Source: Mesorhizobium carmichaelinearum (lineage in GTDB: Bacteria; Pseudomonadota; Alphaproteobacteria; Rhizobiales; Rhizobiaceae). From it: a stretch of DNA of 64,000 nucleotides. The stretch is taken from contig NZ_FZQR01000003.1 of the NCBI RefSeq assembly GCF_900199455.1, forward strand, positions 186,001 to 250,000. The letters are read 5' to 3'. The position numbers and the translations under genes are program-made. Under the pieces are notes generated by a model, which saw nothing but the letters and a program-made list of their open reading frames with translations, did not search any database and was not told where the DNA came from. This document shows positions 53,972 to 62,752 of the stretch, piece by piece (the stretch's first letter is position 1; each line of letters opens with the position of its first letter).

Positions 53972-54045
53972 TTCCACGATCCCTTCACGAGCGGAGATCT
54001 GTTCCACAAGCGAGACCCGGGTGGACGCCAAGCGCCCACCTGGGA

Positions 54046-54078
54046 TGATCTGATCGGTTCTTTCGAACCGTCAGATCA
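54046..54078 (-). terminator. Hairpin at the end of the decarboxylase gene
   Basis: TGATCTGA plus CGGTTC pair with GAACCG plus TCAGATCA around a TTTC loop, with a single bulged T. It includes the stop codon of the decarboxylase. A second stem-forming stretch follows at about 54018-54043. There is no T run on the coding strand, so it is a transcript-end structure more than a classic intrinsic terminator. Confidence 0.5.
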
Positions 54079-55204
54079 CGTAGGATCGGAGAGGCTCGAA
54101 GCCGTTGAACGCGACCGCCGAGTAGGTGGTCGTGTAGGCGCCGGTGCCTTCGATCAGCACCTCGTCGCCGATCGTCAGCGACAGAGGCAGCGGATACGGC
54201 GTCTTCTCGTACATCACGTCGGCCGAATCGCAGGTCGGGCCGGCGAGCACGCAAGGCGCGGTCTCCGAGCCATCATGGCGGGTAACCAGGGGATAGCGGA
54301 TCGCCTCGTCCATGGTTTCGGCCAGACCGCCGAACTTGCCGATGTCGAGGAACACCCAGCGCACATTGTCGTTGTCGGCCTTCTTCGAGATCAGCACGAC
54401 TTCCGACTTGATGACGCCGGCATTGCCGACCATGCCACGGCCCGGCTCGATGATGGTTTCCGGAATGGCATTGCCGAAATGCTTGCGCAACGCCGAGAAG
54501 ATCGCCTGGCCATAGGCCTGGGCCGCCGGCACGTCACGCAAATAGCGCGTCGGGAAACCGCCACCCATATTGACCATCTTCAAGACGATGCCTTCCTCGG
54601 CGAGCGTCGCGAACACCTTCTTGGCGTCGGCGAGCGCACGGTCCCAGGCGGTCAGGTCGGTCTGTTGCGAGCCGACATGGAACGACACGCCATAGGCGTC
54701 GAGGCCAAGGCCCTTGGCATGGCGCAGCACGTCGACGGCCATCGCAGGCACGCAGCCGAACTTGCGCGACAGCGGCCATTCGGCGCCTTCGCCATCGGTC
54801 AGCACACGGCAGAACACGCGGGCGCCGGGAGCGACGCGGGCGATCTTCTCGACCTCCTCGACGCAGTCGACGGCGAACAGCCGGATGCCCAGCTGATAGG
54901 CGCGTGCGATGTCACGCTCCTTCTTGATGGTGTTGCCGAAGGAGATGCGGTCCGCGGGCGCACCCGCGTCCATCGCCATCTCGACTTCGGCAACGGAAGC
55001 GGTGTCGAAGGACGAGCCCATCGCAGCAAGGAGGCGCAGGATTTCCGGCGCCGGGTTTGCTTTCACCGCATAGTAGATCTTGGAATCGGGCAACGCCTTC
55101 TCGAAGGCGCGGAAATTGTCGCGCACGACATCGAGGTCGACGACGAGGCAGGGGCCGGACGGGCGTCGGGTGGCGAGGAAGTCGAGGATGCGCTGGGTAG
55201 CCAT
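54071..55204 (-). CDS. Ornithine/lysine decarboxylase, PLP-dependent, alanine-racemase fold
   Basis: The enzyme makes putrescine (or cadaverine) from ornithine (or lysine). The 377-residue product has the PLP Lys at 48 in KIYYAVKANP, the VSFHVGSQQ and GGGFPT segments, the PLP-phosphate loop EPGRGMVGNAG and the catalytic Cys at about 325 in GPTCDSADV. The length and motifs match alphaproteobacterial eukaryotic-type ODC. The ATG at 55204 follows GGAG at eight bases. It has a long structured leader, a likely speF element. Confidence 0.93.
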   Translation of the reverse strand: MATQRILDFLATRRPSGPCLVVDLDVVRDNFRAFEKALPDSKIYYAVKANPAPEILRLLAAMGSSFDTASVAEVEMAMDAGAPADRISFGNTIKKERDIARAYQLGIRLFAVDCVEEVEKIARVAPGARVFCRVLTDGEGAEWPLSRKFGCVPAMAVDVLRHAKGLGLDAYGVSFHVGSQQTDLTAWDRALADAKKVFATLAEEGIVLKMVNMGGGFPTRYLRDVPAAQAYGQAIFSALRKHFGNAIPETIIEPGRGMVGNAGVIKSEVVLISKKADNDNVRWVFLDIGKFGGLAETMDEAIRYPLVTRHDGSETAPCVLAGPTCDSADVMYEKTPYPLPLSLTIGDEVLIEGTGAYTTTYSAVAFNGFEPLRSYVI

Positions 55205-55490
55205 CGGGTTTCTCCAAACACGCCTTTCGGCGCGCACAAGGGTGCGGACGCGGGCTGTCGGCCTCGCGAACACGCGGTGGACAAAGGCGGGACGGAAATT
55301 CCATGGAACCAGCCGGTGGAGACCCCGGAACCATGAAACGCCGTCTCGCGGCGATGAACCTCGGCCTTGCCCGGCTTCGGTCCGCTTTGTCTGCCTTGGC
55401 TTGGATTGGGAGAACCCCGTTCCGCACTACCGGCAATGAAGGTGTGCCTCTTCAGTAACCCCGGTCTTTGGACAACCGGCAGAGAACCAG
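55205..55490 (-). promoter_or_regulatory. Long structured leader of the decarboxylase gene (probable speF-type element)
   Basis: The 542 bases between the decarboxylase and the divergent amidase hold no supported gene. On the decarboxylase strand several GC-rich stems can be read, including CGCC-GAAA-GGCG (55221-55232) right before the ribosome site and CGCCG-CGAGA-CGGCG (55339-55353). A conserved leader RNA called speF is known upstream of ornithine decarboxylase genes in alphaproteobacteria, so its presence here is likely by context. I cannot confirm the covariance pattern by eye. The remaining part (55491-55746) is less GC-rich near the amidase and should hold its promoter. Confidence 0.5.
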
Positions 55491-55746
55491 AAAGGCCCGC
55501 ACCGTCGTTGCTTCAAGGTGTCCTCGGGCTGGCGGTTGGCCGCTAGACCGACTGGAGGGGTTGGCTCCAGTTACCTTACCGATTTCCCTCACCATTCGAG
55601 GATCGGCGGACACCCACAGGCACGTGCGACTTTGGGCAAGCGCGATATATGGCTGGTTGCCGTCACAATCAATAAAAATCGTATCCAAGGTTGTAAAATT
55701 TCTGGCATCGAACAATGTTGGGAGGACCGTATCCGGATATCGAACG

Positions 55747-56943
55747 ATGACAGGCACGCACGGCCCCTACAACGCCTTCCTCGATCTTCGCCAGATGCCG
55801 GTGGCTCATGCCGAGCTCGGTCCGCTCGCCGGCCTGCGGCTGGCCGTTAAGGATATCTATGATGTCGCCGGCTACCGCACCGGCTGCGGCAATTCCAGGA
55901 AATTCGCCGAAAGCCATGCCGCCTCTCGCACGGCGCCTGCCGTGCAGACGATTCTCGATGCCGGCGCGCGCTTCGCCGGCAAGACGCAGACCGACGAACT
56001 CGCCTTCGCGCTGTTTGGCCAGAACGCGCATTTTCCGTTTCCGGTGAACCCTGCGGCCCCCGACCGCGTCACCGGCGGCTCGTCGTCGGGATCGGCGGCG
56101 GCGGTGGCGGGCAGGCTGGCCGACATCGCCACCGGCTCCGACACCGGCGGCTCGATCCGCGCGCCGGCGAGTTTTTGCGGGCTGATCGGTCTGCGCACCA
56201 CGCATGGACGCATCTCGCTCGATGGCACGATGAAGCTGGCGCCGAGCTTCGACACGTTCGGCTGGTTCGCCGACGACATCGAGACTTATGAAACGGTCGG
56301 CAAGCTGCTGCTTGGCCGCGAACCGCACCAGCATTCCCTGGACCGCCCGCTGTCGCTCCCCTGGCTGGACGAGATGGTCGCCCGCCCCGCCCTTGCCGAG
56401 TATGCGAGGATGAAGGCACTGGCAAGCGCAGTGTTTGGCGCGCCGGCGACGCCGACGACGCGTTTCAGCTCTTCCCTTGACGACCTCTACTGGTGCTTTC
56501 GCCGGCTGCAGGCCAGGGAAGCCTGGGGCGTGCATGGCGACTGGATCATCAGCGGCGAGCGCGACCTCGGCCCCGGCGTCGAGGAGCGTTTCGGCTTTGG
56601 CCGTGCCGTCGATGACCGGACAGTGCAGGCCGAGAAAGTGCGCCGGCTGACCTTCCGCGGCGAACTCAGCGCCCTGCTCGGCAAGGATGGTTTCCTCGTC
56701 CTGCCGACGGTGCCGGGCCCGGCGCCCTATATCGACTCGACGCCGGAGCACTTCCAGGCCTATCGCGAGCGGGCCCTGCATCTTCTGTGCCTCGCCGGGC
56801 TCTCCGGCTTTCCACAGATCACCTTGCCCATCGGCTCGGTCGCCGGCGCACCGTTCGGCCTGTCGCTGCTTGGCCCTTCCGGCAGCGACATTGCCCTGAT
56901 ACGGCTCGGCCGAAAACTTCTCGACGCAGCACAAAGGGCCTGA
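55747..56943 (+). CDS. Amidase-signature family hydrolase
   Basis: The 398-residue product has the amidase signature catalytic triad Lys35 (RLAVKDIYDVAG), cis-Ser112 (GGSSSGSAAAV) and nucleophile Ser136 (GSDTGGSIRAPAS). It hydrolyses a carboxamide; the substrate is unknown. The ATG at 55747 gives an N-terminus at family length. It is followed by a LysR gene after three bases, which may control it. Confidence 0.92.
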   Translation: MTGTHGPYNAFLDLRQMPVAHAELGPLAGLRLAVKDIYDVAGYRTGCGNSRKFAESHAASRTAPAVQTILDAGARFAGKTQTDELAFALFGQNAHFPFPVNPAAPDRVTGGSSSGSAAAVAGRLADIATGSDTGGSIRAPASFCGLIGLRTTHGRISLDGTMKLAPSFDTFGWFADDIETYETVGKLLLGREPHQHSLDRPLSLPWLDEMVARPALAEYARMKALASAVFGAPATPTTRFSSSLDDLYWCFRRLQAREAWGVHGDWIISGERDLGPGVEERFGFGRAVDDRTVQAEKVRRLTFRGELSALLGKDGFLVLPTVPGPAPYIDSTPEHFQAYRERALHLLCLAGLSGFPQITLPIGSVAGAPFGLSLLGPSGSDIALIRLGRKLLDAAQRA

Positions 56944-56946
56944 ACC

Positions 56947-57846
56947 ATGGACACACTGACCCGCATGCGCGCCTTCATCGACGTCGTCGAGGCCGAAGGC
57001 TTTTCGGCGGCAGCGCGCAAGATCGGCCGTTCCAAGGCGCTGCTTTCGAAATATGTGCGCGAACTGGAGGACGAACTTGGCGCGCTGCTGCTGAACCGCA
57101 CCACGCGCCAGTTCTCGATGACCGAGGCGGGCCACACCTATTACCGGCGCGCCTCGGAGATCGTGCGCGAGGTCGACAGCCTGGCGGACGCCGTGCGCGA
57201 ATCCTCCGGCGACGTGCGAGGCAGGATCAAACTGTCGGCGCCGCGCACTTTCGCCGATGCGCCGATCGGCCAGTCGCTGATCGACTTCGCCAAGCAGCAC
57301 CCCGACATCGTGCTCGACATCCAGCTCGACGATCGCTTCGTCGACCTGGTCGAGGAAGGTTTCGACCTCGCGGTGCGCATCTCGCGCCTGGAGAATTCGT
57401 CGCTGATCGCGAGACGGCTGGCGCCGTTTTCGATAAAGCTCTGCGCCTCGCCCGAACTGATCGCCAAGCATGGCATGCCGACGCGGCCGCAGGATCTCGG
57501 CCACATGCCCTGCATCGTCGACACCAATGGCCGCGGGCTGAACAACTGGGCGTTCAAGGGCGACAACAACGATCAGCTGAGCGTCGCCGTGTCCGGCCCG
57601 ATCGAGGTCAACAGCCCGATGGCGGCGCGAGCCGCCGCCTTGTCAGGACTCGGATTTTGCATCCTGCCGGATTTCATTGCCGCGCCCGACCTCAAGAGTG
57701 GCCAGTTGGTGACGGTGCTCGACGACCGCATCCTGTCTGGCGGCGGCATCTTCGCCGTCTACCCGCATCGCCGCTATCTGCCGGCCAAGGTCCGCGTTTT
57801 CGTCGACTTCCTGGTGCAATGGTTCAGGACGCGTGAGGCCGCTTGA
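56947..57846 (+). CDS. LysR-family transcriptional regulator
   Basis: The 299-residue product has an N-terminal LysR helix-turn-helix (about 1-60, GFSAAARKIGRSKALLSKYV) and a substrate-binding domain (about 90-295). The length is typical. It overlaps nothing and follows the amidase by three bases in the same direction, an uncommon but not rare arrangement for LysR, which is usually divergent from its target. Confidence 0.93.
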   Translation: MDTLTRMRAFIDVVEAEGFSAAARKIGRSKALLSKYVRELEDELGALLLNRTTRQFSMTEAGHTYYRRASEIVREVDSLADAVRESSGDVRGRIKLSAPRTFADAPIGQSLIDFAKQHPDIVLDIQLDDRFVDLVEEGFDLAVRISRLENSSLIARRLAPFSIKLCASPELIAKHGMPTRPQDLGHMPCIVDTNGRGLNNWAFKGDNNDQLSVAVSGPIEVNSPMAARAAALSGLGFCILPDFIAAPDLKSGQLVTVLDDRILSGGGIFAVYPHRRYLPAKVRVFVDFLVQWFRTREAA

Positions 57847-57887
57847 CCTGCATCGGGCTCTTGTCGCGTGCATATCGCGGCCTCACA

Positions 57888-57970
57888 ACCGCTGCGCACT
57901 TTTGGATGACATGCTTTGAGTTTGTGCGTGTCATAATCCCAAAACCGCTGCGCACTTTTGGGTGACACGC
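57888..57970. repeat. Dispersed palindromic intergenic repeat, copy C plus a half copy
   Basis: The full unit spans 57926-57970: GCGTGTCA pairs with TGACACGC, CCCAAAA pairs with TTTTGGG around an 11-base loop, with TAAT bulged on one side. Just to the left, 57888-57914 is a 27-base near-identical direct copy of 57944-57970 (two differences), i.e. only half of the unit. The element lies between LysR and the metal-exporter genes. Confidence 0.82.
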
Positions 57971-58045
57971 GCGGGCGGTCCCAATTTCGCCCCCTTTCTG
58001 GTAACCTTCGGTTCCTCTCCAAAGCCAAGGGAATCGCGACCGGGA

Positions 58046-58714
58046 ATGCAACTCAAACGGCACGCAATCATACTGGCTTCGGCCTTGACGGCGACCTTTG
58101 CCGCTACGGGACCGGCTTACGTGCATCCGCACGTCTTCGCCGAGGCACGCCTAGACGTGATCCTGTCCCCGGATCACCAAAGTGTGAAAGCGCTGCGTCA
58201 TCTCTGGCGCTTCGACGACCTGTTTTCGAGTACGGTGATGATGGAGTTCGACAAGAACTCCGACCTGAAGCTTGACGACAAGGAGCTGAAGGAGGTCGCC
58301 GACACCGTTCATGCCTCGCTGGCCGAATTCAACTATTTCCAGCTCGTCACGCAGAACGGCAAGGACGTGACGATGGTGCCGCCGCCACATCTGATGGCCA
58401 ATTTCGACAACGACCAGCTGATCATCCTGTTCGAGTCCGAGCCCAAAGTGCCGATCAAGCTGACCGGCACGATCGACATCGGTGTCTACGATCCGACTTT
58501 CTACACGGCGATAGACTTCACCGAGGATTCCAACATCACGGTTGCAGGCCTGCCGTCGAATTGCACCAGCAAAGTGATCCGTCCGGATCCGGATGAGGCC
58601 ATCAAAGAAAACCAGAAAACCTTGACGGATGCCTTCTTCAACGATCCGACAGGCACCGACATGAGCAAGATCTTTGCCACCAAGCTTGAACTGACCTGTC
58701 AGCCAGAAGGATGA
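58046..58714 (+). CDS. DUF1007 periplasmic protein
   Basis: The 222-residue precursor has a signal peptide (IILASALTATFAATGPAYVH) and the DUF1007 pattern: HPHVFAEARLDVIL, LRHLWRFDDLFSSTVMMEFD with an EF-hand-like KNSDLKLDDKELKEV, and FESEPKVP. DUF1007 genes are commonly paired with nickel/cobalt (NicO/RcnA-like) transporters, as here: it overlaps the exporter by four bases. It may bind the metal in the periplasm. The ATG at 58046 starts the signal peptide. Confidence 0.88.
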   Translation: MQLKRHAIILASALTATFAATGPAYVHPHVFAEARLDVILSPDHQSVKALRHLWRFDDLFSSTVMMEFDKNSDLKLDDKELKEVADTVHASLAEFNYFQLVTQNGKDVTMVPPPHLMANFDNDQLIILFESEPKVPIKLTGTIDIGVYDPTFYTAIDFTEDSNITVAGLPSNCTSKVIRPDPDEAIKENQKTLTDAFFNDPTGTDMSKIFATKLELTCQPEG

Positions 58715-59940
58715 AGCCGGTGACGAAACCGTCCCTGCGTTTGGCATTCGGCCTGTTGGCCCTCGCCTTTGTGTCGATGCATTTCGCCAACGCCGCGCAC
58801 GCCCAGAGTTCGCTCGGCATCGGCGTCAATGACGGCATGGCGCCGACCACCGGTCCGTTCGCCCACATCCTGATGTGGATCAATCTGCGGCAGCAGGAAT
58901 TCTACCGCGCGCTGGCGACAGCCATGAAGGCGATGCGCCAGGACAACAGCAAGCTCTGGGTGCTCATCGGCCTGTCCTTCGCCTATGGCATTTTCCATGC
59001 CGCCGGCCCCGGCCACGGCAAGGCGGTGATCTCGTCCTACATGGTCGCCAATGAAGTGGCGCTGCGGCGCGGCGTCCTGTTGTCCTTCGTCTCGGCGCTG
59101 CTGCAGGGCCTGACGGCGATCGCCGTCATGCTGCTCGCCTATTTCGTCCTGCGCGGCACCACCATCTCGATGACCGACGCGGCCTGGTTCATGGAGATCA
59201 TGAGCTTTGCCCTCGTCACCCTGTTCGGCGCCTGGCTGCTGTGGCGCAAGCTCGGCCCGTCCATCCTGCGCCTGTTCGGCAGGGCGCCCGCCTACAGCCT
59301 GTCGGCGGCGCATGCCGGCCATTCGCACGGTGGCCATTCGCATGCAGGCCATTCTCACGCCGGTCATTCCCACGCCGGCCACTCACATGCCGCGCACAGC
59401 CATTCGGCGCATGCCCATTCGCAAGCGCTCCAGGTCCATGACGATCATGACCATGCGCATGACCATCATGATCACGCCGCGCATGACCACCATCACGACC
59501 ATGGCGCGCACGATCATGCGCATCATGACCATGCACATCACGATCACGCGGCCGGCGAGGTCTGCGAAAGCTGCGGCCACTCGCACGCGCCCGATCCGGC
59601 ACTGCTGTCGGGCGACCGCTTCGACTGGCGCACCGCCTGGTCGGCGGTGGCCGCCGTCGGCATACGCCCCTGCTCCGGCGCGCTGATCGTGCTGAGCTTC
59701 GCCCTGCTCAACGGGCTCTGGCTCGGCGGCCTGCTGTCGGTGCTGGCGATGTCGCTCGGCACCGCGATCACCGTCTCGGCGCTGGCAACACTTGCCGTGA
59801 CCGCCAAGAACTGGGCGGTGTATTTCGCCGGCGACGGCCGCATGGGCAACCGCATCCACTCAATCGTCGAGATCGGCGGCGCCGCCTTCGTCTTCCTGTT
59901 CGGACTGCTGCTGCTGTCGGCGAGCCTGACCGGCGCCTGA
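58711..59940 (+). CDS. NicO/RcnA-like nickel/cobalt exporter with a very His-rich loop
   Basis: The 409-residue product has a signal-like N-terminus (to about 32), three spans before residue 180, the hallmark HAAGPGHGKA at 96-105, a His/Asp-rich loop of about 90 residues (201-293) in place of the usual short loop, and three spans after 310 (with GIRPCSGALIVLSFALL, the second NicO motif). The loop contains GHSHA-type tandem repeats and a CESCGHSH element. The metal is likely nickel or cobalt. It is coupled to the DUF1007 gene. Confidence 0.9.
   Translation: MKPVTKPSLRLAFGLLALAFVSMHFANAAHAQSSLGIGVNDGMAPTTGPFAHILMWINLRQQEFYRALATAMKAMRQDNSKLWVLIGLSFAYGIFHAAGPGHGKAVISSYMVANEVALRRGVLLSFVSALLQGLTAIAVMLLAYFVLRGTTISMTDAAWFMEIMSFALVTLFGAWLLWRKLGPSILRLFGRAPAYSLSAAHAGHSHGGHSHAGHSHAGHSHAGHSHAAHSHSAHAHSQALQVHDDHDHAHDHHDHAAHDHHHDHGAHDHAHHDHAHHDHAAGEVCESCGHSHAPDPALLSGDRFDWRTAWSAVAAVGIRPCSGALIVLSFALLNGLWLGGLLSVLAMSLGTAITVSALATLAVTAKNWAVYFAGDGRMGNRIHSIVEIGGAAFVFLFGLLLLSASLTGA
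59311..59560 (+). repeat. In-frame tandem repeats coding the His-rich exporter loop
   Basis: A 15-base unit coding for a GHSHA-type block is repeated about five times (59320-59400), then a less regular HD/HH-rich repeat (59440-59560) rich in CATGACCATCAT words. Such repeats can expand or contract by slippage in steps that keep frame. Confidence 0.8.
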
Positions 59941-60080
59941 GTAGCGTCAAGTGTCTGCTCTGAGCTCCTGATTCCGTCTGTCAGGCTCTCCAACTTGCCA
60001 TTTCTCAGAATGGCGAAGAGACTATTTTAACGAGTTGTCGTCTTTCGTGTAAGCGTGTCAGGCTCGTGCGGTATCTCGCA

Positions 60081-60434
60081 ATGAACAAATTCTTCAGGAT
60101 GTTTTTGTTGCGTATGACGCTCGTCATCCCGGCCGTCGTTGCAGGAGTGGTATTTCGCCCCTTTTGGCGATCTGCCTGGGGACTACCCACATTTGTTTTT
60201 CTCATCTGGGTCGCAACGTCAATAGCAATAATTTGGATGGGAAAAGGGACCCGACATTCCTTCTTTTTCGGGATCATCGTAGGGAGCATTTTTGCATTGT
60301 CTCTTGTTGCGGTAGCTCTTACCAACAGCGCACTTGTCGGAATAGGGTTATTGCTGGCTTTGCTTTACGTGGGAGCAAAGACGAAATTCTTCGCGCGGTG
60401 GATCGAAGAAGCAAATTTTCGTCCGAAAAAATAG
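60081..60434 (+). CDS. Small membrane protein, less GC-rich than neighbours
   Basis: The 117-residue product has four hydrophobic segments (about 10-25, 35-52, 60-80 and 82-98) and a charged C-terminus ending in RPKK. I do not recognise a family. The ATG at 60081 is preferred to a GTG at 60066; neither has a strong ribosome site. Codon use is less GC-biased, which suggests later acquisition. It converges with the dehydrogenase at 14 bases. Confidence 0.6.
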   Translation: MNKFFRMFLLRMTLVIPAVVAGVVFRPFWRSAWGLPTFVFLIWVATSIAIIWMGKGTRHSFFFGIIVGSIFALSLVAVALTNSALVGIGLLLALLYVGAKTKFFARWIEEANFRPKK

Positions 60435-60448
60435 GGCGGCAGCAGATT

Positions 60449-61426
60449 TCAAACGCCATCCTTGCCGCCTAGTTCATCCTCGATATGCGCGCGGATGATC
60501 TCGTCAAAGCTTCTCTCGGCGCTGAAGCCGAGCTCCCTCGACCGCCGCGCCTCGAACCGGGTCGGCCAGCCCTTCACGATAGCCCAGATCGTTTCGTCCG
60601 GCACCTCGCGGATCAGTCCCGCCGTCTTCGATCCGGCGATGCGCTCCAGCGCCTCGATCTGCTCGCCGACGGTGACGGCAACACCCGGCATCGTCAGATT
60701 GCGGCGCGGACCGACGGCAGCACCGTCGATCCCGGCCGCATGGATCAGGAAATTCACCGCTGAGCGCGGGCTGGCATGGGTGTGCACGACAGAGCGCGGC
60801 ACCGGCAGGATCGCCTCTTGCCCGCTCAGCGGCTCGCGGATAATGCCGGAGAAGAAGCCGGAAGCCGCCTTGTTCGGCTTGCCGGGCCGCACACAGATCG
60901 TCGGCAGGCGGATTCCGATGCCGTCGAAGAATCCGCGCCTGGAATAGTCGGCGAGCAGCGCCTCGCTCATCTGCTTCTGCGTGCCGTAGGAGGTCAATGG
61001 CGTTGGATGGAATTCGTCCGGGATGACATCCGGGAACGGCGCGCCGAACACGGCGATCGACGAGGTGAAGACGACGCGCGGCGCAAAGCCCGCCAGGCGA
61101 ATGGCATCGAACAACGCCCGCGTGCCGTCGAGATTGACGCGATAGCCAAGATCGAAATTCGCTTCCGCCTCGCCCGACACGATGCCCGCGAGATGGAAGA
61201 CGACATCGGGGCGCGACGCGACCAGGCTTTCGGCGGCACCTGCCTCGGCAAGGTCGCCGGTATGGGTGCTGATGCTGACGCCATCCATCGCCGGCGCCTG
61301 CGGCGGCACGATGTCGTGCAGATCGAGCGCGGTGATCTTTTTGCCGCGCAGCGTGCCGTCCTTTGCCAACCGGGCGATAAGTTTGCGGCCGACCATGCCT
61401 GCGGCGCCGGTGATCAGAATGCGCAT
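60449..61426 (-). CDS. NAD-dependent sugar-acid dehydrogenase, extended SDR (DenD-like)
   Basis: The 325-residue product has the Rossmann motif GAAGMVG (7-13) and the catalytic Tyr147-xxx-Lys151 (SYGTQKQMSE). The pattern with NAGKPNKAASGFFS-like segment (RPGKPNKAASGFFSGIIREP) and the size match D-erythronate dehydrogenase (DenD), which oxidises a C2 hydroxyl of four-carbon sugar acids. No other den gene is next to it. It lies 12 bases after a small membrane protein gene. Confidence 0.82.
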   Translation of the reverse strand: MRILITGAAGMVGRKLIARLAKDGTLRGKKITALDLHDIVPPQAPAMDGVSISTHTGDLAEAGAAESLVASRPDVVFHLAGIVSGEAEANFDLGYRVNLDGTRALFDAIRLAGFAPRVVFTSSIAVFGAPFPDVIPDEFHPTPLTSYGTQKQMSEALLADYSRRGFFDGIGIRLPTICVRPGKPNKAASGFFSGIIREPLSGQEAILPVPRSVVHTHASPRSAVNFLIHAAGIDGAAVGPRRNLTMPGVAVTVGEQIEALERIAGSKTAGLIREVPDETIWAIVKGWPTRFEARRSRELGFSAERSFDEIIRAHIEDELGGKDGV

Positions 61427-61438
61427 GTCAAAATTCCC

Positions 61439-61651
61439 TTACTTGCCCTGATTTTTGCGCTGGGTGCGCGCGCGCAGCCAGAACACGAGGAAAAACGCCA
61501 GCACGAAGACAATGCCGAAAATGCCGGCGAGCACGGTCGAAAGACTGCCGAGTGCCAGCATCACGGTCGGCAGGTAGAAGGCGGCAATGCCGAACAAAAG
61601 CATGATCCACAGCGCCGCGATGGCGGCATTCCTGGTGTCGCGGTCCATCAT
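61439..61651 (-). CDS. Small two-span membrane protein
   Basis: The 70-residue product has two spans (about 11-29 and 32-56, IAALWIMLLFGIAAFYLPTV and VLAGIFGIVFVLAFFLVFWL) and a basic end. The start pair ATGATG at 61651 follows GGAG. It is probably co-transcribed with the dehydrogenase. I do not recognise a named family. Confidence 0.62.
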   Translation of the reverse strand: MMDRDTRNAAIAALWIMLLFGIAAFYLPTVMLALGSLSTVLAGIFGIVFVLAFFLVFWLRARTQRKNQGK

Positions 61652-61740
61652 GCAGCTCCGGGGCAGCGGGCATTCGTCAGGCTGGCTTTCAAAGCTGTGG
61701 AACTCCTGAGGCAAGGCCGGTCGATGTCAATGGACCGAAC

Positions 61741-62724
61741 CTAATGGTAGTGGCTGTGATGCGGGGCCGCATCATGCTCATGCTCGTGGTCGTCGCCCTC
61801 GTCGGCGCATTGGCCGAATTCCGGTTCCACGGTGGCATGGCTGATGCCGTGCTCGCTGGCAAGCCGCTTCTTGATGGTGCTGACCGCCTGATGTGCATCG
61901 ACGCCCTCGTCGAGGCAGGCATGCAGCGTCGCCATGTTGCTTGACCCATCGATCGACCAGACATGCATATGGTGCACCTCGCGCACGCCTGGGATCGTCG
62001 TCTCCAGGTCCTTGGCAACCAGATCCCGGTCGAGGCTTGGCGGCACGCCTTCGAGCAGCACATGGGCGGCGGCGCGCATCAGCGACCAGGCCGTCGACAG
62101 GATCAGCAGCGAGACCAGCACTGACAGGATCGGGTCGATCGGCGTCCAGCCGGTGGTAAGGATGACCACTGCCGCCACGATCGCCGCCGCCGAGCCGAGC
62201 AGGTCGCCCAGCACATGCAGGATGGCGCCACGCATGTTGAGGCTTTCGCGGTCGCCACCATGCAGCACCAGGAAGGAGCCGATATTGACCAGCAGGCCGA
62301 GGATCGCCACCACCAGCATCGGTCCGCCCAGCACCGGCGCCGGTGTGAGCAAGCGATCCCACGCCTCGTAGACGATCCACAGCGCGATGACGAAGATGGC
62401 AATGCCATTGGTGTAGGCGACCAGCGTCTTGACCCGGCCGAAGCCATAGGTGAGCTGGCCCGTCGCCGGCCGCCCCGCAAGATGGAAGGCATACCATGCA
62501 AGGCCGAGCGCGATGGCATCGGCAAGCATGTGACCGGCATCGGCAAGCAACGCCAGCGACCCGGTGAAGAGCCCGCCAAGCGCCTCCGCCACCATGAACC
62601 CTGCCGTCAGGCCGGCCGCGATCAGCACACGCTTCTTGTCGGTCGAGCCATGCACATGGCCGACCCCATGGTCGTGTCCAGCGTGATCGTGTCCGCTATG
62701 GTCGTGGGAATGCGTATGCGCCAA
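61741..62724 (-). CDS. Cation diffusion facilitator, zinc-type (ZitB/CzcD-like)
   Basis: The 327-residue product begins with a His/Asp-rich cytoplasmic tail (MAHTHSHDHSGHDHAGHDHG), followed by six membrane spans (about 34-215) with LLADAGHMLADAIALG, whose His and Asp bind the metal, and a C-terminal metallochaperone-like domain (about 230-300) ending in another His-rich tail. The TTG at 62724 is chosen because AAGGGAG lies nine bases upstream and no ATG exists before the His tail. It likely exports zinc or a related divalent metal. Confidence 0.9.
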   Translation of the reverse strand: MAHTHSHDHSGHDHAGHDHGVGHVHGSTDKKRVLIAAGLTAGFMVAEALGGLFTGSLALLADAGHMLADAIALGLAWYAFHLAGRPATGQLTYGFGRVKTLVAYTNGIAIFVIALWIVYEAWDRLLTPAPVLGGPMLVVAILGLLVNIGSFLVLHGGDRESLNMRGAILHVLGDLLGSAAAIVAAVVILTTGWTPIDPILSVLVSLLILSTAWSLMRAAAHVLLEGVPPSLDRDLVAKDLETTIPGVREVHHMHVWSIDGSSNMATLHACLDEGVDAHQAVSTIKKRLASEHGISHATVEPEFGQCADEGDDHEHEHDAAPHHSHYH

Positions 62725-62752
62725 AATGGCAAACTCCCTTACGCGCCGAAGC

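Noticed and set aside
55669..57504. Long open frame on the minus strand (611 codons) across the amidase and LysR genes
   Set aside because: It is the antisense shadow of two clear genes in high-GC DNA; its translation is Arg/Gly/Ala-rich without family motifs.
59311..59560. Possible CRISPR-like or satellite repeat
   Set aside because: The repeats are in frame, code for His-rich blocks of a membrane exporter and have no spacers of uniform length.
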